Made by a program: the position numbers and the translations under genes. The notes below the pieces were generated by a model that searched no databases, was not told the DNA's origin, and saw only the letters and a program-made list of their open reading frames with translations. Shown piece after piece: positions 33,516 to 44,799 of a stretch of DNA of 64,000 nucleotides (its first letter is position 1; every line of letters starts with the position of its first letter). The stretch covers positions 108,819,070 to 108,883,069 of the forward strand of contig JBAIZL010000003.1 of assembly GCA_036971475.1 (NCBI GenBank). The letters run 5' to 3'. The stretch is from Prosapia bicincta (taxonomy: Eukaryota > Arthropoda > Insecta > Hemiptera > Cercopidae).

Positions 33516-33604
<89 letters not shown>

Positions 33605-33945
33605 TGTGTGGGGGTGTCTGTGTGTGTGGGTGTGTGTGGGGCGGTGTATGTGAGTGTTTGTGTGTGTGTGTGTAGGGGGGGGGGTGTCTGTGTGTGTGGG
33701 TGTGTGTGGGGCGGTGTATGTGAGTGTTTGTGTGTGTGTGTGTGAGTGTGAGTGTTTGTTTGTGATTGTGTATGTCAGTGGATGTGTATGTGTATGTGTG
33801 TGTGTAAATGTGTGTGAGTGTGTGTTTGTGTGTGTGTGTGTGAGTTTGTGTTTGTGATTGTGTATGTCAGTGGATGTGTATATGTATGTGTTTGTGTAAG
33901 TGCGTGTGAGTGTGTATTTATGTGCCCGTGCATGTATGTGTGCTT
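33516..33945. repeat. Compound (TA)n-(TG)n array with higher-order repeats
   Basis: About 45 bases of TA pass into nearly 400 bases of TG-rich sequence. Within it a roughly 70-base unit containing 'gtgtctgtgtgtgtgggtgt' and 'ggggcggtgtatgtgagtg' is present twice in tandem (33,612 and 33,684). A roughly 90-base unit with 'gattgtgtatgtcagtggatg' is also present twice (33,762 and 33,855). Frames of up to 174 codons on either strand are low-complexity artefacts. Confidence 0.9.
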
Positions 33946-34639
33946 GAATATCTTTGTAACTGTTGTACATTTGCAGACGGTAAAGAGAGGCGAGTTTCAA
34001 AATAAAACTCTTCTCAAAATGCTTTCTTGTTTTGGAAGAATATTAACTACTTACAATTATTTTGGATTGTAACGAACTTGTATTATAAATCGTGTTTTAT
34101 CTTTTTTATAAATTTCCAGTGTATTAAACATTTTGTTGGGCTACCTAATTTTATGTCTAATTAACGTTGTTTTTCAGTTTTACTCCCTTGGATACCTATT
34201 TTACATATGTAATATTTGAAATTTATTCTTGTCATTTGATACTTTAGATATTAGGTCTTTTAATACTTTATTTCGTGCAAAATCATGTAGAAGCGCAATC
34301 TGTTAGTGAGTCAAGGAACTACTAAAGACAAAACCCAAATTTATAATTGTTGCTTAGAAACGGACTTTTTTCAGAACATATCATTAAGTTTTTGTTAACA
34401 CTCATTGTCTTCCTGTAATTGACGACATGTATGGAAGAAGTGGTATAAATCCATTCCTAAGCATGGGGTCTCTGCCAGGAGGATTCCGTTACGTTAAATA
34501 TTTTCAACATTTTTCCGCACTACAAAGCTCAGTCCTTGTGTAAGATTATTTTGTTTTATTTATAACAAAATCCGAACTTTTTTTAATTATTAGAGAAATT
34601 ATCCAAGTAATAAAAGCTTTCCGGTTTCGATTCCAGACA
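33946..34639. other. No recognisable gene
   Basis: AT-rich, single-copy within the window. No frame, motif or repeat I can support. Confidence 0.35.
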
Positions 34640-34790
34640 CTTATAAATGCTTTTTTTGTCCGCAAATAATGTTATACTTTTTCGACTTTAGAACTAAACC
34701 TTAGATAGTGTCCCACAATACGGGACATGGTTTTAGAAATTGTATTTATACCGAAACCTTTCTTTGTTAATTAAACCCCATCTCATACAG
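34640..34790. repeat. Dispersed repeat, copy 2
   Basis: Diverged copy of the sequence at 1-140, in the same orientation. No termini can be defined. Confidence 0.5.
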
Positions 34791-35539
34791 GACTCTTAAG
34801 GATCTGTCACTCCATTCAAAATTTATTTTCTCCCTTAAAACTGTAAAATATTTCCAATAGACGGAACTGTGTTTTTGTCAAGGTAAAGGTTTTGTATTAC
34901 TACTAAAATATCACGGCGATCGAACGAGTCCACTGCACAGTTGCTCTGGTCGGATCGTTTACGTTTATTAGCTGGAGTTGTTAATTTTTCTTAGTTACGG
35001 TTCTTATCTTCTCTTCTCATGCATTTTATGGAATCATCTTTCTTTACTCAAGTCGTTTCTTTATGCATTTCTCATCTTCCGATGTACATATAAACTTGTT
35101 TTACAAATAATAAGTCCAAGATAAAGTATTATTTAATTTTTTTACTTTTATACTGGAAAGAAGAAAATCAATAAAGAAATAAGCTGTGAAAAATAAGGCC
35201 CTATAAGAGTATTACGTGTTTGAAGTGATAAAAACCGCCAGACTACATTTTCAGGTTGCACTTGCAAGGCGTTTTAAAACAGTCATATCTCTGGAAATAC
35301 CTAACAAAAGATTTTTATTATACCAAATGAAAAAAAAAATCAATTTTATTTATTGTCTGCAATTTTTAAATATAATTAACAGTGTTTGAGTAATTGGTTA
35401 TAGAAAACGAGTAATTTTCGAACGGATTTGTACTGCATAAATCTATCTTGTACCAATTAGTTCTGATCTATCTTGTACCAAAAAAATCTGATTTTACTAC
35501 GTTTTTATTAGTTCGGATTCCGTCACATCTGTCTGTCTG
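34791..35539. other. No recognisable gene
   Basis: AT-rich, with short local duplications such as 'tctgatctatcttgtacca' at 35,440-35,480. No gene is seen. Confidence 0.35.
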
Positions 35540-35815
35540 TCAGAGTGAAATTTTGCAATCAAGTTTGAACTTACTTTCCAATGAGCTAGAGACTTGATAT
35601 TTTAAATATAGGTCAGAATCAGATAACAATGAAATATTAACTAGGTTTCTTGTCTCTACATTTGTTGAATGCAGGGTTATTTAAACAAATCGAACTTGGG
35701 AGATGAGCTAGACACTCAAATGAAATTTGATTGAGGAGCTACAGACTTGAAATTTTACTTACATTCAGGAATGGATGACAATGCAACATTGTATCGCATT
35801 AAGTCTGCAACACGT
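35540..35815. repeat. Two diverged ~140-bp subrepeats
   Basis: 'gagctagagacttgatatttt..aatataggtcagaatcagataacaatg' at 35,583-35,630 is repeated as 'gagctacagacttgaaatttt..cattcaggaatggatgacaatg' at 35,736-35,783, after a GTCTGTCTGTC start. This looks like a fragment of a dispersed arthropod repeat with internal periodicity; the family is not identified. Confidence 0.5.
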
Positions 35816-36030
35816 TAGGTTTGCTAGTGTGCACGTGTGTAGCAGCAGTACTTGTGTACATGTACCTGTGTGCGCGTGTCGGGCGTCCCACCAACTCGCC
35901 TTACCGCACTGCACGATGCAGGGGGCTCTGGGAGCTTTCCCAAGTCGTCCTCTGCTTGGCATACCTCCACTTGGGGTAGGGATACTAACCACATGTGCAT
36001 GTGAGATAGAGGTTACTCGCTAGAGGTTGG
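35816..36030. other. GC-rich unexplained patch
   Basis: The base composition is clearly higher in G and C than the surroundings ('ccgcactgcacgatgcaggg', 'gtgcgcgtgtcgggcg'). Frames of 75-82 codons occur on both strands, but neither resembles a known protein. It may be part of a mobile element or a captured exon. Confidence 0.3.
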
Positions 36031-36049
36031 CTGTCAGCTAAAAAAGATT

Positions 36050-36180
36050 TTTTAGAATAACAACCCCGGATACAAATACAAGATTTCTTCTTTAGTTTCG
36101 TATAAGAAACATCTTGTTGGGTTGAATATTTCCAGAGATTTGGCCGTTTATAAATAAAAAACTTTGCATTCGTCAATCCT
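36050..36180. repeat. Three-copy module, copy 1
   Basis: Contains 'tataagaaacatcttgttgggttgaata'-type text. Related copies are at 38,330-38,430 (most diverged) and 39,945-40,070. It spans about 130 bases and has no coding frame. Confidence 0.55.
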
Positions 36181-36272
36181 GGATATGTAAAATCAGGCTA
36201 GCTTTTCATCACTAACAGCGCGTACAATTTCTAAACCGATATTTAATATATCATCCTGTAAAAGTGTTCTAT

Positions 36273-36750
36273 CTAAACAAGTATTAAGTTGTTATGATAG
36301 GTGATAGTGCATAGTGGCCTGGCTTTCCCCATCAAACGTGCAGTTAATTTTATGCTAAGTGTGGGCGTGAATGTTGCGTTTGTAACAATCTTTACAATGG
36401 TTAAATTGACGGCTGCACAACGAGGAAAGGCAAACACGACAAGTTGGGCTGCAACAGGAACTTGAAGCGGGTAAGGTTGCACGATAAGGGTAAGGCTGTA
36501 AGCGAGATATAGAACACCCCGAAGAACAGCACAAGATCTTCCTTGGAGATAATAACAAAAGAAATGCTCAAGTGAGGCCATGTGAAACGGGGGACGCAAA
36601 TTGTTCCGCCTTACCGATTGCGTGCCTCGACTTGCTCAAGCAAGAGCAAACAATACTCCCAAGCCACACTGCTCACCCTGCCAGCGACGCAAGCCACATG
36701 TAGGCTTACTACTCTTATATATGTCCCTCACAGAGTCTCATCATAATTCT
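36273..36750 (-). other. Unassigned GC-balanced region with 108-codon frame
   Basis: A minus-strand frame at 36,273-36,599 is open for 108 codons and hydrophobic in its middle. It resembles nothing I know, lacks splice context, and has no second copy for comparison. It could be a chance frame in a CpG-containing patch or a fragment of an unrecognised gene. Confidence 0.2.
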
Positions 36751-37292
36751 GCAAGTTTTCCATTTATACTCATTATCACTAAGTTTTCAATTTTTTTTTA
36801 AATTTTGTAATGAAAAATAATAGGTTAAATAAATGTTTTTTTCGATATACCACGCTTTTAAAACTGACTAAAATGTATAACATAATTTTTCATGGCCCTT
36901 CTACAATGTCGAGGGAGAATTGTTAGTGGCTATGGATAGCCTATATTTTTAATACTCGGATGAAAAAACGTGAGGTGCAGTCAGTAAATAATGCTAGTAG
37001 AGAATCCGAAAATATTCACAGACGGTTTCAGTGAATTGGAAATGGCATTGACTGTAATTTATTTCATTCTCTGTGCCCTCATCATGGGTTCTTTACTTGT
37101 ATTATTTACTGGCAGCGCCTCACGTCTTCCCCTCCAAATATTACAAACATATCCATAGTTACTAGCGATTCTCCCTCAAAATTGTAGAAGGGCCATGCAA
37201 AATTATTTTATACATTTTAGTCAGTTTTAAAAGCGTGGTATATTGAAAAAAACATTTATTTAGTGATGATGAGTATAAATGAAAAAACTTGG
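36751..37292. mobile_element. Foldback/MITE-like element with long inverted arms
   Basis: The inner arms, 36,826 to about 37,012 and about 37,077-37,262, are near-perfect inverted copies, for example 'accacgcttttaaaactgac' and its complement. A loop of about 65 bases separates them. Just outside, 36,751-36,780 and 37,262-37,292 are also inverted copies, but the left side has 43 extra bases between inner and outer arms. A TA at each inner boundary fits a TA target site. It has no coding capacity. Confidence 0.75.
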
Positions 37293-38329
37293 AAAGTTCC
37301 TTTGTTATTGAATAAATATGTCACATGAAGGGATGAGAAATAATACTCATTGGGGTTCAAAATGCCATCAGCGTCAGATCTAAGCCGCCAACCATTCCTA
37401 ATATGAGTTTACAGTATTAGACAAACCTTACTTAACTTTCTATGAGGGACGTAAGTATATTTGCATTAGATAGTAAAATCCTTAAAGGTAAATCGTCCAC
37501 ATGCAAGTTGTACAGCCTCCGTATAAACAATACTTAAACCCAAAATAAACATCGAGGTTTTACAATTGGATTTACATATATAATGTTTTCATTATAAAAG
37601 TATTTTTTAGAACGAGGCAAGGTGCGATGTATTACATAAACCTTCTCCATGTCCGCAATATACCTGCCTTTATAAATAACGATGGGAACTTACCCTTATC
37701 TTATTTTGTAACCATAAAGGCTTTGTTATTGTTGCAGAACCTATAAGTAGGAGACCAGGACTACTTGTCACACGGGTAAGTTGGCGCAATGGCTTCTAAT
37801 TCTATGTTAATGAGTTCACAACAGTGTGGACTCATTCTGAGACCTAGATTCTTAGTTGTTTCGTGAGTGTTAGGGATTGTTTGTTTTACAAAAAGTTAAG
37901 TAAATATTTGTTACTACAAGTAATATTTTATAACATCATTGCTCTAACTTCTAAGTATTTAAGCACAAACCACGTCATTTGCCTTTTATCAAGTTACAAA
38001 ACAAGCTGCTGTTTCATACTTTTACTTACTTTGGTATAGAGCGAGATTAGTTTCAACCCAAGATAGCGTGAGGAGGTAAGTTGGCGAAGCGGTCTGGGTG
38101 CATGTTGACGCATCGCTTACTTACCCCGTACCCTTCTTATTTCGTCACTAAAATCTAAGTTACTATATCTTGAATCTTTTATAACAGAGAAGGACAGTTA
38201 AGATACCGGGTATTGCACAGATTCAGTGGATTTCACTGTAAAACACCAGGAACCGGTTTGGCTTTGTCTGCTACAGAAGACGTTGGGCTATTTAAAACAT
38301 TTCAAAGAAAAATGAAGGAAAACATCGGC
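37293..38329. other. Single-copy region with paired TAAGTTGGCG sites
   Basis: No protein-coding frame is convincing. The word TAAGTTGGCG starts two sites at about 37,778 and 38,072. The second continues AAGCGGTCTGGG, resembling a tRNA-type A box, which might mark a SINE head. No B box or cloverleaf could be found. Confidence 0.3.
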
Positions 38330-38430
38330 TGAAAATACAGACTTTCTTCTTTTTTAAATATACATAACATCTTGTTGGGTAAATATAACTTTTTTAAGAA
38401 TTCCTTGTATCATGCAATAAGAAAATCAGA
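38330..38430. repeat. Three-copy module, copy 2 (diverged)
   Basis: Shares 'catcggctgaaaatacagac', 'ttcttct' and 'aacatcttgttgggt' with 39,945-40,070 and 36,050-36,180. Confidence 0.45.
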
Positions 38431-38819
38431 CGCTTTTAACCTATAAAATTTATAAACCGGCGCTGGAATCAATTTGTTTCTATAAGGACTTGTCACTACA
38501 GAAATGTTTCTACAGATATTTAACATAACAAGATTATTCTTATACCATATGAGCCCCCGAAATAAATTTGTGGTGTAAGTCACTTTATTATAAAGATGGT
38601 AATTGAGCGTTGAGAGAAAAAGATGAAAAATATATGAGTGTTATACCATGTGAAGGAGAAAAGTCAAAGTGGTTTATGAATAATTTGCTAAAACTATTAG
38701 TATTCGACTTCGTGCTGCATAAAGCCTTCTTGTTTGCAATAGTTCACCGTAAGTCCGCTGGTATGCAGCACCTAACGATATCTTTTAACAAGAATTATCA
38801 CAACTGTTGGCCGCCTTGA

Positions 38820-39620
38820 GAGTCAAATTAGGCGGACACTAATTCAGTACAAAGTCGATGGCTTCCAAGCGGAATTGGCGACCTTAAACCCAACAGATAC
38901 AACCATCTGGCCGATGGTTAAACACTTCATGCGAGAACCACTGCACTATTCCCCACTAATGGCCCGAATGGGCAGATGGGTGTCCCGGAAAACCACAACA
39001 AACCTGACTCATATAGACTGATAAGCTTGTTGAATTCGATGGGCAAGGTATTTGAAAAAAACCTACACAAACGTATTAATAGGCATATCCACACACTCAA
39101 CATACTGAGATCTGAGCAACTCGGCCACGCATCAGCTGATGAGAGGGGTGGAGCATCCAACCAAGGGTTTTAACAATTTCTGCTCGACAGGGGTAGTCTT
39201 CCTGGACATTGAAAAAGGGGTTTGCTCAGGTCTGGCTCAACGGGAAACTACGACCTTAAAGGAACTGTCAAACCGTAAGGACTTGACAAACAAACTCCAG
39301 GATAGCTCCTGGACCAGACCCCATCACCACACAACGCAGATAGACCTCACGGAGAAAGCGATGAAAGTACCTTTCATCAAACCACACCACCGACACTTAG
39401 CAACAAGGTTCTACAAACAGGCTCATGCACATACAACATCCACACTGGGTAGATCAGACCCCCACCCACGACACACAGACGGCAGCTGTCCCTAACGACC
39501 ACTTAGCTCTCACCATAAGACAACAATATAAATATACATAATAATAGATTCTGCTTCACAGGTTTGTTCCAGGTGACGCAGGGGCACATCTTCAGTGTTG
39601 CAGCTTAGCCCCAACGTAAG
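38820..39620 (+). pseudogene. Jockey-like LINE relic, internally deleted
   Basis: It opens with a pre-RT fragment (FQAELATLNPTDTTIWPMVK) near 38,860. Then comes an RT fragment PDSYRLISLLNSMGKVFEKN and LNILRSEQLG at about 39,000-39,130, matching the family S-Y-R-P-I-S-L-L and L-G-K-x-F-E motifs. VVFLDIEK follows (motif A region). The reading then jumps to the C-terminal tail RHLATRFYKQAHAH at about 39,390. The palm YxDD part is deleted. The 3' end 'gattctgcttcaca' is shared with 46.5-47.1 kb. Confidence 0.65.
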
Positions 39621-39944
39621 TACTAATTTGATTGCATGCCTTTTCAGTTTCAAGTAGGCAGCAGAAGAAGAGGTGCATATCGTTCCCTCTTGAGAATCAC
39701 TAACAAGATATTTGTAAGGTAATAAATACTATTAGGTAACTATTAGCACCACGTCATTTTACATTACATTCTGCTACGTATATATAAAAAGTCTGATATT
39801 TCATCGAAATGTTGGTAAAACTGGCTGTGAAAATTCTCCCCCTTCACATTAACCAAAGTCGAACACTACTCAATGTCCCAATGATTGTTAAACTGTAGAA
39901 GATAAAAGCATCGGATAAAAAACTGTAGAAGATTTTAAAATGAA

Positions 39945-40070
39945 AGCAGCGGATGAAAATACAAGCTTTCTTCTTTCCGTATAAGAAACATCTTGTTGGG
40001 TTGAATACCTCCAGATATATGACGGTTTAAAAACTGAAAATCATGCATTCAGCTGTCCTGGAAATTTAAA
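39945..40070. repeat. Three-copy module, copy 3
   Basis: Closest relative of copy 1 at 36,050-36,180, keeping 'gtataagaaacatcttgttg'. It lies just upstream of Penelope-like DNA. Confidence 0.55.
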
Positions 40071-40184
40071 ATCCCCTTATCCCTCATAACATATATTTAA
40101 AAACACCTTTAACAAATATTAAGTTCTATTCCAACCCTAAATTTTTTATTTATTCATAAGTATTAATTAAACCGATTGCACTAC

Positions 40185-40305
40185 GCGTTCTTTTCGTAGG
40201 AACAGCAGTAAAAATATCGCATTCAAGCTTTTAATATAGACTTAAATATGTTTTACTTTTCCCAAATATTCTAGAATATTCTATTCCCCCATTCTCTATT
40301 GGATT
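40185..40305. repeat. Segment shared with 47.9 kb, flanking Penelope-like DNA
   Basis: The 'aggaacagcagtaaaaatat' to 'cccccattc' stretch matches 47,930-48,010. In both places it is followed at once by the minus-strand Penelope-like RT fragment, so it is probably part of the same element. Confidence 0.5.
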
Positions 40306-40660
40306 ATATAGGCTATGTGTTAGATCCCACAGGAGAGCCTACAATTTTTTTGTAAAGTCCATTGTTAACTGAAAGTAAGCATTATTATGTAAAATTCTAA
40401 CTAATTCCAGAAAGCCTGCTTCATTAAACTTAGTGAGTTCTCTTATTAAATACCTACGTTTTTAAACTATTAGTAGCTAAACATGCAGGAAGTTTAGTGA
40501 ATAAAGTTGTAACATCAAGGGATGTCAAATAACATTTCTTGGGGACCAAATGCCCAAAACCTTAGATTTATAACCTCAGCTGTACTTATTAGGGATAGTT
40601 GTACAATCTTAAAAATAGTACAAGACTTACCTTTATAAGTAATTTTGGTCATTTATAAAA
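40306..40660 (-). pseudogene. Penelope-like reverse transcriptase fragment, copy 2
   Basis: Same minus-strand RT region as 15,425-15,790, with the motif-B text GGCTCTCCTGTGGGATCTAA intact and additional indels. It precedes, back to back, the plus-strand element that starts near 41.7 kb. Confidence 0.65.
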
Positions 40661-40671
40661 TATGATTTTCC

Positions 40672-41405
40672 GGCTCTAGAAATTGTGGCATGTTTTCCTT
40701 TCAGAAGCCTGTTCCCGACGTCTGCATCTGTAACTAGGATAATGTGTTTATAATTTCAATCATATTGTTAGTTATAAAAGAAGGATTTATGAGTTGCAAA
40801 ACTGTGAGTTGAAGATTTATATTTTGACAAATAATAAAAAAGGATTAATAATTAGTTCCTTGTAAAGTCTTGTATTACAAATCTGGTTACTGAAATTTAT
40901 TCATGTGAAACCTCATTTATAATAAATAAATCTAATATTAGATAGTTTTACACTTAATATGCCATGGTAGATTCAGCCCCTTCAACAAAAAAGAGGATAA
41001 CTAAGTACACAAGTCTCCAAAACAAATAGTCTAAGGGCAACGCTTGAAGTGTGATATTTAAGAAAGATTTTTAGGTGCCTTTGTGCTTTAGGTAAAAAAC
41101 TATTAGAATTAGTTACAATGCAAATGGAGAGGATAATAATGACAACAATAGAAAATTATCAATGTTAATAATGCGTAACTATATAATGGCAAAATACTCT
41201 TATTTTGATAATATAATAACAGACAAATCTGCAAATAGTATAAAACTTACCGTTAATAAACAACTTTTAGTCCTTTTTAAAAAATTATTTTCCAGATCTA
41301 GAAGTTGTCGTAAGTTTTCCTTTCAGGAGCCTGTTTCCGACGTCTGCATCTGTAACCAGGAAAATGTGTTTATAATTTCAATCATATTGCTATTTATAAA
41401 AGAAC
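40672..41405. repeat. Segment bounded by ~110-bp direct repeats, copy 2
   Basis: The repeats at 40,672-40,785 and 41,290-41,405 correspond to those at 15,794 and 16,428. The 89-codon frame at 41,162-41,431 is the counterpart of that at 16,296 and differs by indels, so it is unlikely to be coding. Confidence 0.5.
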
Positions 41406-41745
41406 TTTATCAAACACTGCAAATAAAATAAAGATCCGTTTCTATTTTACGAGAAACTACATTATTTGGTTAAAAAAAAAACTTTAGATTACATTATTTC
41501 AGCAATACCAACCTAGGAGTGACCCTAAACGCCTAATATAATGAGAAATTATACACCACCATAATTATAAACGAAAAAAGAAAGCGAATAAATAATAACA
41601 AACAAACAAAATAGCCAATCTCAAAATTTTCAAGGAAACTCTCTTTTTATTTTGCCACTTAATATTGTTATTTTTAATTATTCACTTTAACAGTAGTTTA
41701 TGACTATCCGAACTTTAAATTTTGTAAATTTGTAAAAACGTACTG

Positions 41746-41790
41746 AGACAGAACGTTTTCAATCGCATGTGGCGATGTTCATCAGTGTCT
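41746..41790 (-). ncRNA. Hammerhead-ribozyme-like motif, copy 2
   Basis: All 45 bases are identical to the motif at 16,897-16,941, while flanking bases differ (for example 'acgtactgag' against 'acttactgag'). Core CTGATGA and GAAA, stem I AGACA/TGTCT, stem II ATCGC/GCGAT and the ACGT palindrome are all present. It lies in the terminal region of the Penelope-like element, antisense to its plus-strand ORF. Confidence 0.6.
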
Positions 41791-41949
41791 TCTGCTTGTA
41801 GATGTTGGGTCAAGCGGTGAATGTTTTAAAGGTAGGTTTTCGATAATATCAAAGAGTGTGTCCTATTTGTATTGAGTTTGTTCATTTAATATGTTTGTAC
41901 TTTGTGTTTTTGTGTGTCTGTAAATTTGATATTGTGTAAATGTTTAATT

Positions 41950-43900
41950 TACATAAAACAATCCATTAAAACCGTATAAAAAAATAAAGACTCACTGAAA
42001 CAAAGGGATTTCCAATTTCACCTAAATCTCGCCAACACAATCGGACACGAACTCACAACAAATCATAATAGACACTAATAATTGGGCAACAAATAAACTA
42101 ATAAACATTAAAAATAAACACAATAAAAAGATTAATCAACTATTATATAAAACAAAAAACACAATATACTCTCAACCCACACAAAAATTCTACCTCCGTA
42201 CATTTAACCTAACTAATAACAAATTCACACAACACGAAATGAATTTAATAAACAAAGGCCTGAAATAGAACTTACATTAAAAATCAAATAATATTACAAA
42301 TAGAAACATTATACTACAAACTGAAACAGCAACACACAAAGCCGTCACCAAAGACCAAAACTCACTTCGACATGACACAAAAAACCTAAACAAACACAAA
42401 AACGTGAACAATTAAATTAAAATCGCAACAAACATAAAACAAAAAGCTACACTAAACATCACACTCACCACAGCAGAAAAATGCAACAACCCAGTATTTG
42501 TTATTACAAACCGCCTAAATGACAAAATCGATGAATACATAAATCGATAATAAATAATAATATAATAAAACTAATTAATATATCCGAATTCATTACCAGC
42601 AAAAACAAAAAACACCACTTAAAACAAATCCACCCTAAAGTACCTACCCTCCGTGCTCTCTCTAATGTTCACAAACCCAATGTCCCTATCATCAACAAGA
42701 CAAATGTCCCTTAACATAAAGTAACAAAAAACATAACAAAATAATCAGACAATCTATAAACTTAAACACAGAAACACACATAAAAACAGAACAAACCTCA
42801 CAAATAAAATAAAAGACATAAACATACCACACAATTCAACACTACTATCACTCGACATAACAAATATGTACACCAACATACCCATATCCGAAACCTTCAA
42901 CATCCTAGAGACCCCATTAATACAGAACAACATACCAAAAACCCATCCGAAATCCTAAACATCCTCCAAACCATAACCTAACTAAACTACTCGTATTTCA
43001 CTTACTACTCAAACTACTATTCACAGCCAGATAGCCTACCCATGGGAAGTCCTACCAGCAGTGCCCTAAGCGAAATTTTCCTACAACACATAGAAAACAC
43101 CAAGATAATCACAAGCAATACACACGCAAATTAATTTAAAGGCACAGATAAGTCGTTGATATCATAAGACTATACAGAGGCAACTCCTAACAATGCGAAA
43201 AACTCCTCACCTACACTAATAAAATACACCCAAAAATCAAGTTCAACTCAGAAATTGAAACCAACCTATCAATAAACTTCCTTGACCTCACCATAACAAA
43301 AATCCACAAACAAAAACAGCTTCTACATTTACAGGAAAACCATAAAAACAGACACACTTATCCACAACACCCCAAACCACCCTAGCGAGCACAAACACGC
43401 TGCATTCAGACTTAAAGAAGTTCCAGTGACCTCAGAAAACCTAAACATAGAACTATACAATATTAAATATTTAACATAAACAAATAGATACAACACCACA
43501 ATTATAGACAAACTGCACAATGTACAAAAAACACTAAAATTAACACTACAGATAGGGAAAATAAATACATCCCAACACCATACAAAAACAAAACATCAAA
43601 TCAAATAGCTCACAAATTTCAAAAAAAAGATACAAAATAGCATACAAAACTAATAACAATTTACAATATAAAATACTGCACGACACCTACAACAAAGATA
43701 AACTACAAGCCCCAGGCATATACAAATTGAACTGCGACGAATGCAACACATTCTACAGTGAGCAAACAGGTCGCAGTTATACACAATGAGTCGAAGAACA
43801 CAATACCGAACACCAACTTAACATTTTACCTAACAATCACCTAAAAGAAACAGGAAAAAAACCCACTCTAGTGTCCTTCTCTGTTTTATATCTAATCCTA
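41950..43900 (+). pseudogene. Penelope-like element: RT plus GIY-YIG relic
   Basis: The order of family landmarks is kept through many frameshifts. FTQHEMNLINKGLK lies at about 42,220. VPTLRAL and VHKPNVPI follow at 42,640-42,700, then LLSLDITNMYTNIPISET (motif A) at about 42,845. LPMGSPTSSALSEIFLQ (motif B) is at 43,035-43,085. The expected Y-V-D-D is altered to stop-V-V-D at about 43,150. IHPKIKFNSEIE and NFLDLTITK come next. The C-terminal GIY-YIG nuclease, GIYKLNCDECNTFYSEQTGR, is at 43,715-43,780. It is inactive. Confidence 0.8.
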
Positions 43901-44205
43901 TAGTTTAGGGTTTGTATTATTTTACCCAATTTTTATACACTTATTTAAAGAGGATTTTTGGGAAATGTCCTACACTGGTGTTATAATGTTCTTTTCACAC
44001 AAAATGGTCCTTCAAACCAAATGTATCTATTAGCACAAACAATGTTATTCCTATGCAGGTTTTCCAAAAATCTATTTCCTAAAGCTTAAAGCAATCATAG
44101 TCAATTATAACTTAATCCTTAAACACACATGTAACCTATAAAAGTAACCAATTTAACAACAAAAGTAATAATTTTACATTGTGCAAAATAGTTTTACTTT
44201 TGATT
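43901..44205. other. AT-rich sequence after the Penelope-like element
   Basis: No frame or repeat is seen. It may contain the 3' end of the element, but no boundary could be placed. Confidence 0.35.
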
Positions 44206-44206
44206 T

Positions 44207-44207
<1 letters not shown>

Positions 44208-44272
<65 letters not shown>
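44208..44272. repeat. (TA)n microsatellite
   Basis: About 32 uninterrupted TA units. Confidence 0.95.
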
Positions 44273-44275
<3 letters not shown>

Positions 44276-44413
44276 AAGCAAATCAAAATAGAAATACAAG
44301 AATTATAATTGAATCCACAATCCAAAGCTTTTCGTTAGCTAACAGTATCATTTTTGTATTTTACCATTTGTATTTTGACTTCGTTCTTTCTTAATACGCA
44401 AGAATACAAATTG

Positions 44414-44415
<2 letters not shown>

Positions 44416-44467
<52 letters not shown>
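44416..44467. repeat. (TA)n microsatellite
   Basis: About 26 TA units, 145 bases after the previous tract. Confidence 0.95.
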
Positions 44468-44473
<6 letters not shown>

Positions 44474-44626
44474 TTTCAGTTTCTTTACAAAACTTAAGTC
44501 AGTTAATTAAACAGGTTATAAACTCAGTGTGCCTGTACAACTGTGTCTCTGTGTGTGTCTGTGAATTACAATCAGTGAATTACAAATTCAGGTGGATTTG
44601 CAGTCCATTGTGGATTTGACGTCCAT

Positions 44627-44672
<46 letters not shown>

Positions 44673-44677
44673 TGTGT

Positions 44678-44713
<36 letters not shown>

Positions 44714-44756
44714 TTTTTGTGTGTGCGAGGTTTAAGTGTGTGTGTGAGAGAGAGAA
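44627..44756. repeat. (TG)n/(GA)n microsatellite
   Basis: TG units with occasional TTTG interruptions, ending in a short GA run. Frames on both strands are low-complexity artefacts. Confidence 0.95.
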
Positions 44757-44799
44757 ATTGAGGGAGAGAATTCAAATCAGTGCTATATATCCACCCACC

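Noticed and set aside
33600..33930. CRISPR-like spaced repeats
   Set aside because: The repeats are simple TG-rich microsatellite units without unique spacers, in a eukaryotic context.
33476..34072. Frames of 61-174 codons of THTHTH or VCVCVC type
   Set aside because: Pure read-through of the TA/TG microsatellite.
36273..36599. 108-codon minus-strand frame as a membrane protein gene
   Set aside because: Hydrophobic stretch only; no family match I can name, and the frame overlaps another open frame in the same GC-balanced patch. Kept only as an unassigned region.
38072..38125. Possible tRNA gene (GGCGAAGCGGTCTGGG)
   Set aside because: Only an A-box-like string; no anticodon arm, T arm or acceptor pairing could be drawn.
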